Assembly: GCF_019393635.1 (NCBI RefSeq)
Contig: NC_057861.1
Location: 735,580,232-735,644,231 of the forward strand
Length of the DNA stretch: 64,000 nt
From: Dromiciops gliroides
Taxonomy: Eukaryota; Chordata; Mammalia; Microbiotheria; Microbiotheriidae
Direction: 5' to 3'
A program made the translations under genes and the position numbers. Below the pieces are notes generated by a model. That model saw only the letters and a list, made by a program, of their open reading frames with translations, was not told the DNA's origin and ran no database searches. Every line of letters starts with the position of its first letter. Position 1 is the stretch's first letter. Below are positions 28,887 through 42,300 of the stretch, in pieces.

Positions 28887-31800
28887 GTCAGTATCTATAA
28901 CTTTGTTTTCTGATTCTGATGCCTTTGAATAATTTTAAGCACAATTTGGGTTCTTGCTTTTTGTTAAAATTGGTAGCACTGATCTAGAAAATTACTTCTA
29001 AGTGTTCATCTCTGCACCCCTAGTGCCCAGTACTTAGTTCGTAGTAGGTGTGTAAAAATGTTTTTTTTTTTATTCATTTATTTGAAAATTTTAATTAAAT
29101 GGGGGGGATGTCTCTCAGCAAATTGAAAAACCAACACATCCATCAAGCTCATTTTTTTTTTGCATAATTGAAAGCAATTTGATGCTTTTCTTTTCTTACT
29201 GAATCAGCTCAGTTATTGCTTTGACATCAGCTAGCATGCAGTATAGAGTTAAAATAGGACAGTAATTTTAGGAAATAAAAAGTTTTGGAAGGTAGAAGGA
29301 ACCAACTGTAGTTTCTGCTAAATCAAAATAGTAGGTGGAGTGTCAAAATCTACAAGCCTGTTATAATACATTGCAACTGGTTCAATTAATTTTTCTTCAA
29401 GGCACCATGTTAGACACTTGAAAGTCAGATACTAAAGAATCTAAAATAGTCCCTTCCTTCAAAGAAGTTATTTGCTACTTGATTGAACATTTGATTGATT
29501 GATTGATTTTGTTTTGTTTTTGTTTTTGTTTTTTTGAGGCAATTGGGTTTAAGTGACTTGCCTAGGGTCACACAGCTAGTAAGTGTTAAGTGTCTGAGGC
29601 AGTATTTGAACTCAGGTCCTCCTGACTCCAGGGCCTCTCTATCCACTGCGCCACCTAGCTGCCCCTTAATTGAACATTTGAAATGTCTTCCATAGTTAAA
29701 ACGAAATCAAAGCATCATTATTGAACAATTATTGTAAAAATAACAAACTCATATAATCTCATTTAGTTTTCTGGGGGCACTTAAACTTCTTATTTGAATC
29801 AATCATTAAAGCATTATTTTTGGCCCATCACAGAGAACTTCCCAACAAACATTCAGATGCCAGTTAAGTAAATCCAATTAAGAGTCTCTGTCGATTTAGT
29901 TTTTTAATTTATGGATTGTTAAATAGAAAGGAAGGATGTGGCCTTTAGATTTTATCCCAGGTCCTAATATCTTTATATTTGACTTTAGTTTTGTGGTCAT
30001 TGTTTTCTTGACTGTGGAACACTAGTGAGGGTCACTGAAGAGGCTTGGATACATTTCATCCTTTATTCACCTTCTTCCCTGAAGGGCAGAGGCCAAGTTG
30101 ACTCCTTTCCAGGTCTTTCCTGGCTCTTCCCTAGGACGTGGTGCAGGGTGTGAGCTTTTCTTGTTTGCCCTCCCCTCCTCACTATCCCTTTTCTCTCTGG
30201 AAATGTAATCAACCACATCTTGTTAACTGCAATAGCTTGCTGTTTAGTCCAGGAGCAATATAACAGTCCTCAGGTCCATGTGGTCTTTTATGAAGTTTGT
30301 ATCAGATGAAAATTATTAATAAAATTACAATAACCCTGTTAGGAAAATCTGCAACATACAAACAGAAGCTTGGCTCTGGCCCTAGATAATAATGTTTGTT
30401 TAGCTCTAGTTAACTCCTGGCCTCATTGTGTTTGAGGCAAAAATGATTTTGAAGCAAATGTGGAGGAGGAGGGGATGATGGAGGAGGAGGAGGAGTGGCA
30501 GCAGCAGCAACTAGGTGGTGAAGTTCATAGAATGCTCTGCCTGGATTCAGGAAGACTCATCTTCCTGAGTTCTAATCTAGCCTCAGACACTTCCTAGCTG
30601 TGTGATCTTGGACAAGTCACTTCACCCTGCTTGTCTCAGTTTCCTCATCTGTAAAATGAGATGGAGAAGGATATAGCAATCATCCCAGTACTTTGCCAAG
30701 GAAACCCCCAAATGGGATCATGAAGAGTCAGAGATGACTGAACAACAACATTATAGTGATGATTACTGGACTGGGAGATAGGGAGACAGAGAGAGGACGT
30801 TAGGGGAAAGAGCAGAGTTTCGGGGGAACTTCCTTCAGGCCTTCAAGAAGTGACAACAACCAATAGCTTCAGTTTTAGTTATCTGTTCCAAGATGCTTTC
30901 AGGAGCCAGTGGTTGGCTTCAATTTCTCCTTTCTCTGCTGCTGTTCTGTCCTCTGTTTCCCCCTGTTGTCCCTGTGCCTCTAATTCTTTCCCATACCTAT
31001 TAATATGTCCTGGGTTGGGCTGGGGAGTGTCCCTATAGTTGCTGCTGCTGTTCAGCTCTTGTATTCTCTTCTTTATTTTTCTCAACCTGCTCTTTTGCAA
31101 ACTGTATGTGTTCCCTTAAGAGTTCCTAGGAGTGACTCAAATTGGCCTTCCTGTTCAAAGATCTAATTTGTTCCAAGTAACTTACAAAGTTGAGAAGAAA
31201 CCCTTGTCCCTCTGTTTTTTTTGTTTTTGTTTTTTTGTTTTTGGTGAGGCAATTGGGGTTAAGTGACTTGCCCAGGGTCACACAGCTAGTAAGTGTTAAG
31301 TGTCTGAGGCTGGATTTGAACTCAGGTCCTCCTGACTCCAGGGCCTGTGCTCTATCCACTGTGCCACCTAGCTGTCCCCACCCTTGTCCCTCTGAATGAC
31401 AAATCCCAGGATTCCATTCACTTCTTCAACCCCCTTTTGTAATCTTTGTATATATAGTAGAATCACACATTAGGTACTTAATCAGTGTTTATTGCTTGAC
31501 TGATCAGAAAAGAGGTGTTATTGAAAGTCAGCACACAAGGAGAAAATGATATATTAAAAAAATGCCATTTCAGCAGCAGCTAGGTGGCACAGTGGATAAA
31601 ACACTGGTGCTGGATTGAGGAGGACCTGAGTTCAAATCTGACCTCAGACACTTGACACTTATTAGCTATGTGACTCTGGGCAAGTCACTTAACCCTCATT
31701 GCCCCACAAAAAAAAATGCCATTTCTTAAACCTCCTGGGAATGACTATATAGTGTGTTGTAGCAATTGTAGATAGAAAAGACTAATGTTTCATTGAAAAA

Positions 31801-34800
31801 AGGCACTCTGCATTAGGAAGCAGTTGGATGTGACCTATGGAAACAATTGAATGGTAATTTTATTTTCATTACACCCATATAAGCTATTAATTAGGAGATC
31901 ATCAGAACTTCTACTCAACAAGAAGAAAAAAGAGGAAAAAAAAACAAAGGAAGATTTAGTTGACAGGAAAACTGAGAAGTAGGAGAAAACACTTTCCCCC
32001 TCCTCCTCCTCATTGTATTTATATAACATATTAAAATTCTCAAAGCACATTTCATATATTATTGTATTTGATCCACACAACAATGCAGTGAGTTAGCTAT
32101 TGTCATTATCCCCATTTTATAGTTGAGAAAACTAAAATTGAGTGAGGCTAAATTACTTGTTTAGTGTTATGTAACTAGAGTGGCTGGGTCAGGATTTGGT
32201 TTTAGGTTTTCCCAGCACCAAGTCCAGCTCTCTCTGTCTCTCTCTGTCTCTGTCTCTTCTTCCCCATCCATCTGTCCTTCTGTTTGTTTGTCTCTCTCTC
32301 TTATCCTATCTCTCTATCCTATCACTCTGTCTATTTGACTGTCTGTCTATCCTGTCTATCCCATCCATTATACCACCTTGCTGCTTTGTGTGTTAGAGCT
32401 TTATATATGTGGAATTATGGTCCAGTGTGTAATGATTATTTTTTTTCTTCCTGGTTCTCCATGAGGAAAGAGAGGGCATAAGTAAATCAGAAGGAACACC
32501 ATGAGTTAGTTCTAGCTAAGAATGCTAGAAAAGTCCACTAAGGTTGTCATTTGTTAGTTTTATCAGCCCAAGAAGAATGAATAACCCACTTATATTTGTT
32601 AGTACAGTCAAGAGGACATTTGAGGTTTCCAAAGGTTGTGAATTTTGTTAGGTGTGACATTAAGTTTTGGATATAAAACTTTTGCAGGTAAAAAAGAAAA
32701 TTTGAGTAATTTTGTTTAATATAAATTGTACTTCAGTAGCACATGTAGTGCTATAGTATAGAACTTACCAACAAAATTTGCCTGGTTCCCATACACCTGT
32801 TAAATGCCATCAGATCTCGAATTTTCAAAGAGCTTGACAAAATGACTATTCCAGTTGAGCAGCGGATAAGGGCATGGTTGAGCCTCCCAACTCTCCTTTA
32901 GTGCTGACAACTTAACATTTTTAGTGTACTCAAGGAAAAAATAAGGTACCACTACCCCCCTCAAATTTTAACAACAACTCTTCTGCAATCACATTCAGCA
33001 TGAAGAGATACACACACTATTGGAGGCATGTAGGAATTGAGGCATCCTAAGGGAAGGGCAGAGGATGAAGAGTAATTTATTTTTACTTTCTTTTTTTTTT
33101 TTGAAGTGAAGGCATTTTCAAGAAATAGTATAGCAAGAAATGCAACAAGATGATATTTCCCCTACAGGCCTGGGGTGTCCTCTTCTGTAAACACATGTAC
33201 CAATGACTAGAATGGACATGTGCAGAGAATGCATGTGGCCAAGGCACACCTGTGGAGGCATGACTCAGGGCTTCAACCTTTCAGGGTCTCGGATATGTTC
33301 AAATAGTCTGGATTTTGATCCCTGCATTCCTGTGGCTCAAGGTTGGAGACTTCATTCTTTGTGCTTAGAATGAAAAAAAAAATGACCCAAAAAGACAAAG
33401 GAAACTCCATTTCTCACTGGGCCCCATGGCATAGTCTCTTTTTTTTTTTTTTTTTTGGTTTGTTTGTTTTTGTGGGGCAATGGGGGTTAAGTGACTTGCC
33501 CAAGGCCACACAGCTAGTAAGTGCCAAGTGTCTGAGGCCAGATTTGAACTCAGGTACTCCTGAATCCAGGACCAGTGCCCCATCCACTGCGCCACCTAGC
33601 TGCCCCCGGCATAGTCTCTTAGGGACACCAGAGTACAGCTGAAAACAAATGAGGCAAAGAGCAGAAGAGAGGAAATGGGCTGAAGTAGAAAGGCCTTTGT
33701 GAGCACCTCTAAAGTCAAACAGAGAGCCTCCTATTCATCCCTTGGGTACCCAACCAGAACCAGTTGTAGAAGATCTACATGGTCCAGGCTCGCTGGTGCA
33801 GTTCCACCCCTTTTCATCACAACTTTCTCAGAAGTGAATGTCCCTGACTCTACTTAAAGATGCCTTCAGACACATTATACGTGTAGGCCAGAACTTCATT
33901 TTTGTTGTTCTTAAGTCATTTTTCAGTCATCTTCAACAATTCATGATCCCATTTGAGGTTTTCTTGGCAGACACTTGAACAGTTTGCCATTTCCTTCTCC
34001 AGCTCATTTTACAGATCTGGAAACTGAGGTTAACAGGGTTAAGTCACTTGTTCAGGGTCACACAGCTGGTAAGTATCTGAGGCTGGACTTGAACTCACAA
34101 AGATGACTCTCTAGGCCAGGTGTTCTTTCTATTGCAATGCCACCTAGCCACCCCTAGACCCTCAGTCAGTGCACGTGTAATTTAAGTGTATGCACAATAC
34201 AAATCCAATGTTCTGCTCTTTTGTCTCTGCTTTCTTTGTTTTGAATGACTTCACAAGTTTTCCCATGTTCCTTTGAACTTTTCATATGCACCATTCCTTA
34301 GAGTACAGTGATATCCCATTACATTCACTTACCATAGTTCATCCAACCAGTCCCCAAACTTTGGACACATATCCTATTTCCAGCTTTTTAGTATCACAAA
34401 TAAAGCTTCTCTGAGTATTTTGGAACACACAGAGTTTTTTCTTTACTGTCCTACGGGAGTATTACTCTCATAGTGGGACTATGGGGCATGAAAAGGGTAG
34501 CATAATTATAGCTCTTTTCCAGCTGGACTACTTGACAGTTCTTCTACCAGTGAATTTCCCTGTTTTGGTGAGGCATTAAAATTAATTTGATCTTCTGCTC
34601 CTGTTTACCAATTATATCAATCTGTTCTTAAAGCCAAAGAATAGGTTAATATGTAAAATTAATCTAGGCATTTAGTCCATATAGTTTAATTAAAACCTTT
34701 CCCATCTATACCCTAGCCAGCATACCATATTGTCCCATTAAATAGAATTTCTGTTATTCTATACAGCAACTGGCCATCTTTCATGCCCTGACTTTGGCTT

Positions 34801-37800
34801 CCCCTCACCAATCTTTGTGTATGATACTGCTGGGTTTCTTGCATTCATTTTATTTGGTTTCAGGAACTTAATTAGAGAAAATGTAGAGTCTAGAACAAAG
34901 CAAACTTTATGGGATAGGCACAATAAGAACACTGAGTTTATTTCTGTATAAGCTTATGTGCTCAGGAAAAAAAATCAACTCCTTCCTTTGTAAGGATTTT
35001 ATTATGTTTGAGATAATTGGGCTGTTATGTTCCTCTACTGTAACGTCAAGGTATTCCCAAGTTTCTCAGCTTATAAGAATGCATTTGAGAAGAACTAACC
35101 AGATTTCTTTTGTAAAGACTTGACAGCCAGGAGATTTTCATCAAAGATAGGAAGAATTCACTATTATTGTGGAACAACTCTAAAGGGGTGGGAGGAGGGA
35201 AGGGAAGGAAACTTTGAACTAGAGAACAGTCTGAATTATAAAATATTTTAAAAGACATTCTACGATAGAATAGAATTTTGAAGCTTAAAGAGGCACTGAG
35301 GGTCATTCATTTCCAGCCTTTCATTTTACAGGTAAGGAAACTTAGTCCCAGAGAAGTCCAGTTATGTTACTTTTGAGGACATAAAATTTACTATAGTCCA
35401 ACATTGAGACTGTGACATTGCTGTCATAATCTTCCAGTTATGAATGTTTTGGATTTGGGATTCCTGGGAAGGTCTGACTGAAGGCTTCTGGGACTGCTTT
35501 GTGGAGACTTCTGGGAGAAAAATAGTGGAAAAGGAGAAGACAGGCCAATATTGGATAGTTCAGAATTTGTCCTCCATATTGGTACCCTGTAGGCTTCTCT
35601 GAGTTGAGTGCAAATCCATATACCATTATATATACTTGACATTGGGAAGTTTGCATGGCACCAGGATAGAAGGAAAACTTTAAAATCTCCAACTCTTGAC
35701 CTGACATCCTTTTTTGGAGGGCTATTTCTCCAGAAATCTCTGGAAAGCAATCCCAGAAAACTTCACATAACCCTTCTCAAGAATTCTGATTCTAAAACAT
35801 CTGGGGCTGGCCACGCACGGTAATATTAGATTGCATTACAAAATATTGCAAGTGGGTCCTATTGGAATTTTTTTGAAGACTAGATAAGAATCATTAATAA
35901 TTGGAACTTGCATTGCCTTTCTCTATAACCACAATACTTATCACAGTGACTGGCACATAGTAGGTTCTTAATAAATGCTACATGATTGACTCATTTAGAG
36001 AACAACCAACATAAGTTGACTCCTGTGAAATTATAACAACCAAGTTTGGCCTCAAAGAAGAGATTTGAGAAGTGACTAGTCCATATTTTTTTGTATGTGT
36101 GTGTGTAGCCAACTATGGACATTATCATAATATGAGGTATCATTTATATAGTGCTTTAAGGTTTTCAAAGCATTTTATAAATAACATCTCATTTTTGCAT
36201 GTCCTCAAACCGCTTTTTTTTTTTTGGACTTCAAGTAATGTATCTAGTATTAGTATTATAAATTTGGTATAGAAAGACTACATTCACCTTAGCCATATCT
36301 TCTATGATTTTATACACTTTGATTATATCTTAGAACCTTTTAACTCACCTAATTTCACAAAGCATTCCTAAGTTGAGAGGGGAGGGAGAGAGGAAACGAA
36401 AGGGAAAAGCAGTATTTTAAGGATCTACTATGTGCTAGGCATTGTTCTAAACAAATATTATCTCATTTGATTTTCACGAAAACCCTAGCAGGTAAGTACC
36501 ATTATTATTCTTATTTTACAGCTGAGGAAAGTGAGGGAGGCAGAGGTTAAATGATGTGCCCAGGGTCATGCAGCTAGTAAGTGTTGTGGGATTATATTTG
36601 AACTCAGATTTTCCTCACTCTATGGATGAGTCTGTCCTGTGTGTTACCTACTTGCCTTTAGGCTATGGAACTGTGATGTTTAAAATCTATATTGTGGTCA
36701 CCTTAAATTAGAAGCTTCAGCACCATTCTTTGGGCATTAAACATTTATTAAAGCATACAGATATTTACAAGGAGTTCAGAAAGTTAAGAAAAAGAAGTCC
36801 TACCTAGCCTAGAGTTCCAGCCTGGTTGGGTTCTTCCTCAAGTCCTCCTCCACCAGCCCGCTTTAATCAGGAACTCTCTAGCAAGCTGATTGTGGAAGTT
36901 TTTTATAGGTCTGGAACAGAGACAGTTCTTACACACTGCTTCAAGTTGATTGGTTGGTGTCATCCAAATGCATTGGTTTTGAAGGTGTTCTCAAGTTGAG
37001 TTCACAGTCTAGCTTCTGAGAACAATACCTTCTTAAGGGCTAGCCAGGTATGATTATAATGAGTTAACTTGAAGTAGGCTAATCAGCAGTCGATCACTCT
37101 CACTTGATTCAATCAGTCTAGATTAATCTCCAGGTGGGCTTTGACTATCTGCTAAATCCCATTATTTCATCACAGAACATTGCATATAATCTTGGGACCT
37201 GGTTGATGTGTGTATTGGCTTTGCTCCTCTCTTTATTGGTCTTTGTCATAAGAGATGGATTTCTGGAATGGGGAGGATGAAGAATTATTTTAGGAAATAA
37301 AGGTAATGCAAAACCAAAAACTTCCCCCCAAAAGTTTAAACAGGAAAGGAAAATGCAACTCCACTTTTTTTTCCAGAAGTGGGGACTCTGTATGGATTAT
37401 AGCATATACACTATCTATACTATATATACACTAGTATATAGCATATACAAGCAGACTCTGTTGATGTGCTAGTTGGTTTTGCTGCACTGCTTTTTATCGT
37501 TTAAAAAATTCTAAAAAGTCTGGTTCTAAGGAGGGGAAGAAAGAAAGGATATATTGAAAAAATGAAGGTGATCTAAAACCAAAATATCTCAACAAATTAA
37601 AAAGAGAAAGAAAAGGAACTTCCTTTCTTTGCAGAGATGAAAGATGCTTTGCAGACTATTGCACATACCCGTTAGTCTCCATTGGTGTACTGGTTGACTT
37701 TACTGAACTGCTTTTCTCTCTATATTTTTTTATTCTACAAAGTATGACTTACTGGGGAAGGAGGGGAAGGATGCATTTGGAAGTGAAAAAAATGGGATGT

Positions 37801-39272
37801 AAGAAAAAAAATGATCAATTTTTAAAAAGCAGTGCACAATTTCTCAAAGACCACCCAGCCTCTCCCTTCCATTCAATTCTGAGCCCAGGTCATTATCCAA
37901 CTGAAGTAGTTGTCCATCGTACATACACTGATGGCCTAAATCTATGGTCTGTCTGCATCAGAGTTTGGCAACAAACATTCATCTATCTATGTTTAAAAGA
38001 AGGGAGAAAAGCTTGGTGATGCCAAGGCAGCTCCTGTAATAGCATCCTTGATTGTCTCATATGTTGCAGGGGTTTAGAATACTAGGGTTCCTCTCTTCCC
38101 TCTGTAAGCCTCTTGACTTCAATAACTAGGAAGTACAACTATGGGGAAGTATTCTCTGGTTATCAGCTCTTGACTCTAATAATGATGACATTTCATCTTT
38201 TCTGGGAACTTTAAGGTTTACACAAGGCATTTTTTTTTATGTTTTGGGTCCTTCAAGAGGTATTAGATGGTTTTTAGTCAAAACTACATAGCTCCAACCT
38301 CGAGAACCTATTACAATTACAGAGTAATTCTAAATCAAGCAGGTAGTACTCGTGTTTCTAAGCTCAGCATCCCTTCCACTATAGTTAGGCTTTAAGGTCC
38401 TTGAGAATCAGGATTGTATCATTCTTTTTATCTGTATCCCTATTGCCTAGCACACAGTAGGTGGTTAATAAATACTTGTCCATTGTGAGATGATATATCA
38501 CCATATATATCCCTTTATTATTATTAATGCTCCTTTTTCAAAATTTAATTTACATTTATATTGCATGCTGTGTCATTTGAAATATTAGGGACTAGCCCTT
38601 TTCTGCCTAAATTATTGGGGAACTTGGCTGGGGTTTCCAAAATAGTGTTACTTATAAATTCATGGCTATTGAATCTATTTAGGTAGTAAGCATTTACTAA
38701 ATCATATTAAATGTTAGGAGAGCATTGACCACATTTAACACAAGCTGAAAAGCCTCTAGTACCATATTGTCTAAGAGAGAGCACTTGGCTCCCAGCAGAG
38801 TTCAGAAACTCTACATTACCTAGAGAGAGAGCTACCAGAGTGCATTCCTCACCAACCTTGTCACCCAGAATGGCGTTCACCTCAAGATGTCAGTCTCTTT
38901 TCCTCTTCCAATAGAGATGGCTCTTACACGAAGATCAAAGCTAATTGGCTAGAATCATTCAATTCCATTGGTTGACTTGACCTGACATTGGTGGCCTATA
39001 TTAAAATGAGCTGTACCATGTGTGAAGTCACATCAGGGTCTAATACAAAGACAGACCCCCTGAGGGCAACGGCCCTTTAAGATAGGTGTGGTTTTAATCT
39101 CTATTTTACTGAGCTAGACTGACTTCCATTTCTAGTGATCCACCAATGAGTTCCTGGGCTGGTCCCAAAAGAGATTAGCTAAAGTTTCTGAGCTAAGCCT
39201 TCCTTGGGGGGGGGGGGTCCCTGTGTCCCTCAAAAGTCCATTATTAATAATGATTTTCTCACAATATTTTTG

Positions 39273-39322
<50 letters not shown>

Positions 39323-42300
39323 CCCAAGAAGATGTAAACACCTTGAGGGCAGATAGTCTTTTGTTTTTTCATCTTTGCATCCAGGACATCTTTGCATCCT
39401 AAAGTAGTGCCTGACATATAGTACACACTTGACAAATCCTCTGTTGTTAGGACACCTGAGATGGGGGGTGGGGGTGGGGGGAGGAAGGTCACTCTCAATA
39501 TTCCTGTCAATTTATATACTAGGTCTGGCTTTTGCCCCCAGGCAGTTTAGAGATATAAGTGGAAGGCATTAATTTGTCAGTGACCTTCTAAGGCTAAGGA
39601 GAAGGGGAAAAAGAGAGTTTATAGCCTCAGGCATGGAATGACCGGGTAGCATGGATGATGGCTCTGGCCATTTTCCAGAGGGGTAGGATGCACTAACCTG
39701 CCACTGATTTCAAAATTATAAACAGGGAGTCATTCATACATTTTTCAGGTAATTTGTCTCCTTCAAGAATATTAGACAAAGAAAAGAGCTTGCATACACT
39801 TGCAAAACTTTAATGGGGCAAACATTTGGAGGTCATTCAACATTTAATTTCCTTCTACCTGGGATTAGAATGACATTTGAAAATTAAAAAACAAAACAAA
39901 ACAAAACCAATCTTTAAGACATAACATTTTTTTTTTGGGCAGCATCAGACATTTATTTCCCTTCTGCAAAGGGAGAGTCACAGTGTGAAAAGAGTAGATC
40001 GAGTCTAAGACTACTGAATTATTTGGGCAATATATATATATTTTAGTGGGGCAGTTGGGGTTAAGTGACTTGCCCAGGGTCACACAGCTAGTAAGTGTTA
40101 AGTATCTGAGGCCGGATTTGAACTCAGGTCCTCCTGACTCCAGGGCCAGTGCTCTCTCCACTATACCATCTAGCTGCCCCTATAAAGTCTTTTCTAAGCA
40201 AAGCAAGTCTTAACCAAGCAAAGTGGTTCCTAGAAGTCTAGAAATGGCAAATGTCTTTTCTCCCACTAGTTTGTTTTTTTGTTTTTTTCAGGACAATGGG
40301 GATTAAGTGACTTGCCTGGGGTCACACAGCTAGCAAGTGTCAAGTGTCTGTTGAACTCAGGTCCTCCTGAATCCAAGGCTGGTGCTTTATCCACTGTACC
40401 ACCTAGCTGTCCCCTATTTGGGCAATATTTTAAGCGAAATGGAAATATTTATTATCATTCTAGTAAGCAGTCTTGTAATGCCTTCTCTAAAGGTGGGCAA
40501 TGGCCTGGAACCATATATGTAAATTACTGGGATTTGAAGTTTTTCACTAATTCCCTAAGGCAAGGGGTAGGATTTTAAAAAGAGCCCAAGGGAAAAGAAG
40601 AGAGGGAGGACATGCTGGGAAGGGAGAGGTGGCAGCACCAAACCACATGTTTGCAGTGGCATCAGGGAAGTAGTAGTGGGACCACAGAGTGGTGCAGTTT
40701 TGTGATAGAGGCTCAGCAACTTCTCCTCTCCCCTAAGCCACTCTTCTGGGGAGACTACTGAACATGAAGCAAAGTGCTCAAATCATTGGAGCACTGAGTT
40801 TATACAAGCCTGACTTCTTGTTGGGTACAAGGAGGAACTGCCAGTCCTCATCCCTTTCCTTTGCCTCATTTTACCTGGGCAACTGGCATTGACTTGCATT
40901 TAAAAAGAAATCATGTTTTTCAGAATGTTTAGTGATTCTCAAATGATTTTTCCTTGACCTATTTTGCAGGTAAATTGTTTTTCTTTATATTAGATACCTT
41001 ACATTTTCTTCTAACATTTAAATTTTTTGATTTAGTTCTATTTCTTGCCGTGTTGGGGAGACATTGGTTTCTGTTTGGTCTATTCTAATTTTCAGGGAGT
41101 CTGTTCCTTGTGTAACCACTTTCTCCTCTAAGCTTCTAATTCTTTCCTCCAGAGCTTTTATTTAAATTTTTTCTTCTTGTTCCATTTCTCCTTGGGATTC
41201 TTTCAGTCCTTGTGAAAAATCCATTTTTTTTCTTTGAACTCCCTGCTTTGCAGTTGTTAGTTGTTGTTGAGTTACTCTTTACTTCTTTTCTCTTTTCTTT
41301 CCTTTTCCTTTTTTTTTTTTTGCGGGGCAATGAAGGTTAAGTGACTTGTCCAATGTCACACAGCTAATAAGTGTCAACTGATTGCTTCTTTTTGAAGATT
41401 TTATATCTACAATAACTTTTTATTGTGGTTGATGTTTTCTTTGATTTATTTATCTCTGAAGCTATAGTTTCTGAATTGGGGATTTGTGCCAGGCTACCCT
41501 TTTTGGGTATGTGATGTATAAAAAGTTCAAGAGACATAGCTTCTGAGTAGTTAATCATTTTATTAATCATGCTAGTTTCTAATTAATAAAAGGGGTCGGT
41601 GGCATTCTTAAATGCCAAAGACCTCTTATGAAACCCAATCAACACCAGTATACTCTGGGAAGAGTGGGTATTCCTGAGGTTGGGAATCAACTCTGATTGG
41701 TTAACAAGTATTGAGAGAGAATGAATATTATAATGAAAGGTGGACCTATTCTAATGAGGGGATGAGGGATATGACTTTGATTATGTCATTTACTTCCAAA
41801 TCACCTCCTGCTTTAGGCAATCTAGACAAAGGATCTACGTCCTGCCCTAACCTGCCTGGAGTGGAACACAATGGGTCAGAATTTACCTTAGATTAAATTC
41901 TTTGTAAAGTTTTCTAGTTGGGTGGGGCAACAGCTCCAAGATTTCATCTCACCATCTGGCTGTACCCTTCAGACAACTAAACTTTGACCTAATCCCCAAA
42001 TGAGAAAGGGAAAAAAATCCTGTCTCTCCCCAATACTTGGTTATTTAATAACCATTTCTCTCAGGTGAGGTGATTGGCTCTGCTTGTTCTTACTTTGGGT
42101 CACTTAGGTTAAGTCTCATTCCTTTAGATTTTTGAGGTTCAAAGAACTGAATTTTTTTTTTGGGGGGGAAGGGAAATAAGAATTTACAAATGTCTTATTT
42201 AATCTTTACAACAACTCTGAGAGGTAGGTGCTATTATATCCATTTTACATTTGGGGAAACTGAGGCCAAGAGAAGTTAAGTGATTTGCCCAAGATCACAT

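Noticed and set aside
32728-32790. U6 snRNA-like stretch (CTTCAGTAGCACATGTAG)
   Set aside because: Similarity covers about 20 bases of the U6 5' end only; the rest does not match, so no RNA gene is called.
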